Origin: Lytechinus variegatus
Taxonomy: Eukaryota > Echinodermata > Echinoidea > Temnopleuroida > Toxopneustidae
Length of the DNA: 64,000 nt
Assembly: GCF_018143015.1 (NCBI RefSeq)
Contig: NC_054740.1
Span: 17,033,190-17,097,189, forward strand
Direction: 5' to 3'
The notes below the pieces were generated by a model that saw nothing but the letters and a program-made list of their open reading frames with translations, ran no database searches and was not told where the DNA came from. Positions 60,901-64,000 of this stretch are shown in pieces. Numbering within the stretch: position 1 is the first letter of the stretch; every line of letters starts with the position of its first letter. The translations under genes were made by a program, and so were the position numbers.

Positions 60901-61879
60901 AAATATGGATAACAGGAGTAAATTATGTCATATGTTACTCGATATATGAAAATAATTGTGTTTAAACCAGGGAAGTATTTGATAGTGTTATTCTCAAACT
61001 AAGGCTTTTAGGTTTAAAACATGTATAAATCGAATATCATTTTCGTACCTCTCATTAAAGGGGGTCGTGCTCCATGCTGAAATTGAATCAAAATCTTATA
61101 ACATAATAAGAACAGATATATTGAATTTTAAAGTAAAAATGGTGATATACACGTTGTCATGACATTAGGTGGGCTGATGTCACACCCTGACTTTCCCTTT
61201 TCTTATGATTTGTCATGATATTATCATTATTTCCCATTTTCATTATATGTTTTATAATTTATGTCTTCCTTGAGATAAGTTGCAGCAAAGAATATCTAAT
61301 ACATTAAATCAGTTGTCAATATACATTTTCTTTCCCTTTCCGGAGGACAATATTTGAGTAAACATCATTTCATCTAATAAAATACAAAAGAACAAGATAG
61401 TATGGGATATGACTTCACCCGTGTGACATTATTCACAGAAATGTCTCACCGATCTAATACAAATCATTAAAATGTCTTAACTTCGTTATTTCTTGTCCGA
61501 TTTTTGATGAAATTTTCATTTATTGGTTTTGTCTTTTTTTTATTTTTTTTCTGTTCAAATTATATTATTTTCAGCCTATATGATACATACCCCTATAATA
61601 AAATCTGATATCATCTTATTTCACCTATATATATCACCTTCAAATTAATTAAAAGAATTATAATTGAGTGAGTAATATAATTAAATAAAGGAAAATCTTA
61701 CATCCTAGATACATTGTGGCCAGTGATAGAGATGTGATGAGACCAATGATGGCGTTCGATGTCTGAAGTTGTTCTTCCAATTCGGGGATGAGAACCCCAA
61801 ATGACTTGGCCAGTCCGATCTCCATGCAGAAGAATGAGAACCTGGCTGCAAGGATTATTCTTGCCCCTGGCCTTGCCAT
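57726..61879 (-). CDS. SLC16 (monocarboxylate transporter)-like protein, upstream paralogue R (join of four exons)
   Basis: Minus-strand exons 61879-61702, 60049-59906, 59354-58260 and 57934-57726 join to 541 residues. Twelve membrane segments are predicted by eye: TM1-6 in residues 7-182, a loop at about 183-313, and TM7-12 to about residue 510. Family marks are KSFGVLIPELEEQL, EYYQEEFPFASCISVLG, YGLSGTLLVVGALVLN and TGGWALFIVKYA. Like paralogue L it lacks the Asp-Gly-Gly-Trp signature before TM1 and the TM8 Asp/Arg pair (ATSGAISGIVSSVVMS instead). The C-terminal tail is about nine residues longer than in L and rich in Ser, Asp and Glu (DSQHSDENDDFL). Exons 1 and 2 have the same lengths as in L and all introns are phase 1, so the two arose by tandem duplication. 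Substrate and membrane are not deducible. Confidence 0.88.
58260..59354 (-). CDS. SLC16-like R coding exon 3
   Basis: 1095 bases coding residues 109-472 with phase 1 ends. The acceptor is TTTGCTTGCAG (AG at 59356-59355); the donor is GTATGA after GTTGCAG. It carries TM5-11 and the central loop. The open frame runs on past the donor without homology, so the splice is needed to join TM11-12. Membrane parts are close to paralogue L, while the loop is diverged (acidic, with Gln and Ser). Confidence 0.93.
59434..59895. mobile_element. CAGTGGCGTAC-ended element in intron 2 of SLC16-like R
   Basis: The left side CCAGTGGCGTACAT and right side CTGTACGCCAGTG are inverted. The interior has a TATATATA run, a T run and a G run near 59829-59868. 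The right end lies 9 bases from the exon 2 donor. A second GGCGTACGGGG word lies near 59702. Confidence 0.6.
59906..60049 (-). CDS. SLC16-like R coding exon 2
   Basis: 144 bases, phase 1 at both ends. The acceptor on the minus strand is TTACCAAG (AG at 60051-60050), with a weak pyrimidine tract; the donor is GTAGGT. It encodes PISKMLIHRCARPRILTT, then TM3 and the start of TM4 (AFTRNLILMSILFMVVG). It aligns residue by residue with exon 2 of paralogue L. Confidence 0.9.
60050..61701 (-). other. SLC16-like R intron 1, 1.65 kb
   Basis: From GTAAGA (minus) to the exon 2 acceptor. AT-rich. The stretch 61055-61606 has weak TAAAGGGGG-like and AACCCCTATA-like ends resembling the TTAA-type MITEs and a shared TTTGATGAAATTTTCA word, but I cannot fix its borders. 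Confidence 0.6.
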
Positions 61880-61902
61880 TTCTGACACTACTGTTTAAGA
61901 TT
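61702..61902 (-). CDS. SLC16-like R exon 1 with start codon
   Basis: The coding part is 61879-61702 (178 bases): MARPGARIILAARFSFFC, then GLAKSFGVLIPELEEQL, to the donor GTAAGA (61701-61700), phase 1. The ATG matches that of paralogue L, and an in-frame TAA lies at 61895-61897. A good acceptor (TATTTACAG on the minus strand, just above 61902) suggests a 5' untranslated exon further upstream. Confidence 0.85.
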
Positions 61903-62569
61903 CTGTAAATAATGAGAAATAGAGATGAAGAGGTGCCTCGACGAAATTAACAATTGAAATTGAGTTATCTGCGCAGGCCTACTCATAATTTCGTCGGTGC
62001 ATGACTACAGGTTTCCAGTTTTTAAAGACTGTTTTTAGGAGTGAATCAGCGTTGTATAGAAAATGACATCTTCTTTTTCAGTAATCAAAGAAAGTTCATC
62101 ATCGTCCTGACAATTAAAACGATTTTCCCCGCAGAACGGAAGCTCTGCAACACAAGTTGACGGTACAGAATAGTTGCCCAGTCCTAAATCCGTCTTTCAA
62201 AATGAAATATCGATCCTCTAACCAACGAAACCAACTGATTTATACCATTCGATATAACGCAATAGATTAGTTCGGTCTGGAGTCCGTTGGTAAGACTTTG
62301 CCATTCAGTCCCGAAAGGATTAAAGGAATGTAAACAAAACGCTAGATTTTTCAGTTTATCTGTCATCATCCATAATGTTACAACATGGATGACTTACAAG
62401 GGCATAGGCCTATCAGTAATTAAGTAGGTTGTGGATAGGGTGGCAACTGGAGGCAAAGGTCTAAAAGAAAGGCATCAATTTTGCACGCGACGGTGTTTTA
62501 CAAGCAGTGAAAGGAGAGACCGACCCGCATCGGGTTTTCCAAATACGGAATAAAGATAAATTAGGGTGC

Positions 62570-62690
62570 GCTAAAAAAAAGAAAAGAGGAAGTGAATGAA
62601 AGAAAAGAAGAAGGGGAAAGAATAAAAGGAACAAGAGGAGAAAGAAAAATACGTAAATAAATAGAGAAAGAAAAGGGAAGAAAACATAGG
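62570..62690 (+). repeat. Purine-rich low-complexity tract
   Basis: Long runs of A and G (AAAAGAAAAGAGGAAG type). Open frames on the opposite strand reflect composition only. Confidence 0.7.
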
Positions 62691-62973
62691 GGAGAATTGG
62701 CAAATAAAAAAACTTTTAAGTCACTTTCAACAATCATGTGTCCGCGCTTTCATTAGTTTGTTTTCTGATTTTCGCATCCATATCTAAAATACTACTGATA
62801 ATGTTCCCTTCTCATGTCTGCATATTTCCTTATGACAAACTTATCTTATTCACGATTGCAAAAGTGCATAAAATGTCACCTTTTCAAATCATTACTAAAA
62901 CGTAAGCTTTGCGTTTGTTAGTTTTTTGGATGAGATAATAGAAGTACTTTTTAAATCAATGAATCAAAAGGTT

Positions 62974-63346
62974 TCAGCTTGTGCTTTGCGCTCGCATTAC
63001 TTGATTCGTGACCCTAAACACCCTCTCCAAATGGAAAAGGATCTAAAATTACATTCAATACTAGGCTTCTGTTACAGATCTGTGTGCGTTTTAGTGTTTG
63101 AGAATTAACATGTATTATTTCGTGCATTTCATAACGCGTATGATATTACTTTTTAATGCATATCTACATGGGCTCGTGCCTTTTTGAAACTGTCACGTAC
63201 ATAGTGCCCTTTATTTAAAAACAAAAATGTACACGTTGGTATATACCAATATCGGCGCGGAGTGCCGTGTGATTTTTTATATATTCATATTGAAATGCAA
63301 CTTTTAAGAACTGATTGTACTAATATGCGAGTGCGAAGTGCGAGCT
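62974..63346. repeat. Two isolated GCGAGCGCGAAG cores, opposite orientations
   Basis: CAGCTTGTGCTTTGCGCTCG at 62974 and TATGCGAGTGCGAAGTGCGAG near 63324. Same core as the tandem arrays at 39213 and 48613. Confidence 0.6.
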
Positions 63347-64000
63347 GAGTTTTAATATATATGCTGACCTGAATACGGACATTTGAAGTACTATTTTTGT
63401 ACGTTCATGCACAGAATGTTAATTTTAACAATATTTTATTACAATATGCTGGTATCAATATTGACGATATGCATAAAATAAGTAAGGATATTATTTGGTA
63501 TCGTTGTGTAAATGTTTTTAAAAAAAAGGGGGGAGGGGTACGTGACAAGGTCCCCAAAGTGTGAACCTTTCTACATGTACTGAATGAAGAATCTTAAAAA
63601 GGGAATAGAGTAACATCGCAGCCACCAGCAGAAACCATGTCAGGCATGTAGATTCCTGAATCTTGATTACTGCATGACTTTATTAATAGCTAAAGGTCAT
63701 TCTTTGCTGCATAACAATGGCCTGGTCCCACGGTGAGGCCGACACAATAAGTCAATATTTCCGGTGTACATAATTATTATCATGAATATGTTGTGTGCGG
63801 TGAGAAGATATAGGTGCAATATTTCTGAAAATATGACTAAAATTTGGGCATGCGTTTGTACTAATCAGACATGTACACAATAAACTCACAACAGCGTTTC
63901 AAATTTGTCTGGTGTTATAATGGTAATTTTTAATACTTTTTTTCTTTCGAAAACGCAATGTGGCCGACAGGGTTTAATAGCGACTTCGAACATAATATTC

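Larger units (their letters stand above)
61903..64000. other. 5' flank of SLC16-like R, promoter not resolved
   Basis: Non-coding. It holds a purine-rich tract at about 62570-62690 and single cores of the GCGAGCGCGAAG repeat near 62974 (inverted) and 63323. The 5' untranslated exon and promoter probably lie here, but I cannot place them. Confidence 0.45.

Overview
The window is animal nuclear DNA, most likely from an echinoderm and probably a sea urchin. It has multi-exon genes with GT-AG introns, long AT-rich introns and intergenic stretches, many short inverted-repeat transposons, tRNA-derived SINEs with the head sequence I associate with echinoderm genomes, and very many copies of the palindrome TACATGTA. 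Species identity is inferred from these signals and was not tested by a search. There is no bacterial, phage, CRISPR or defence content.

Layout. About 1-23.5 kb holds the 3' part of a plus-strand STARD10 gene: four coding exons (2515-2618, 14630-14747, 19175-19227, 23291-23530) encode the C-terminal 171 residues of a START-domain phospholipid transfer protein. Earlier exons lie left of the window. Its introns carry a 3.2 kb inverted-repeat transposon with internal tandem repeats, several MITEs, two SINEs, and a Tc1/mariner-like element that was itself hit by a TTAA-type MITE. About 23.5-40.9 kb is intergenic and made largely of repeats. Notable here are a cluster of a TGTCCCGTACGACACA motif (25.5-27.4 kb), a tandem repeat in which five units carry a perfect DR1 nuclear-receptor-type site (36.3-37.0 kb), and a nested pair of elements at 38.3-40.2 kb.

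From 40.9 to 61.9 kb there are two tandem minus-strand paralogues of the SLC16 (monocarboxylate transporter) family. The downstream copy spans 40913-44683 (540 aa) and the upstream copy 57726-61879 (541 aa). Each has four coding exons; exons 1 and 2 are the same length in both, and all three introns are phase 1. The pair comes from a tandem duplication followed by divergence, mainly in the cytoplasmic loop and the C-terminal tail. They lack the usual N-terminal Asp-Gly-Gly-Trp signature and the TM8 Asp/Arg pair of the proton-coupled members, so the substrate and coupling are open. STARD10 and the SLC16 pair are convergent. The 13 kb between the two transporters is repeat-rich: a decayed LINE fragment split by a MITE, palindromic MITEs, a hAT-like MITE with an 8 bp target duplication, and a perfect 45 bp foldback. 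I see no evidence that the three genes act in one pathway.

All exon calls come from protein-family resemblance plus splice-site and phase agreement read by eye. Transposon boundaries are by eye and may be off by a few bases.
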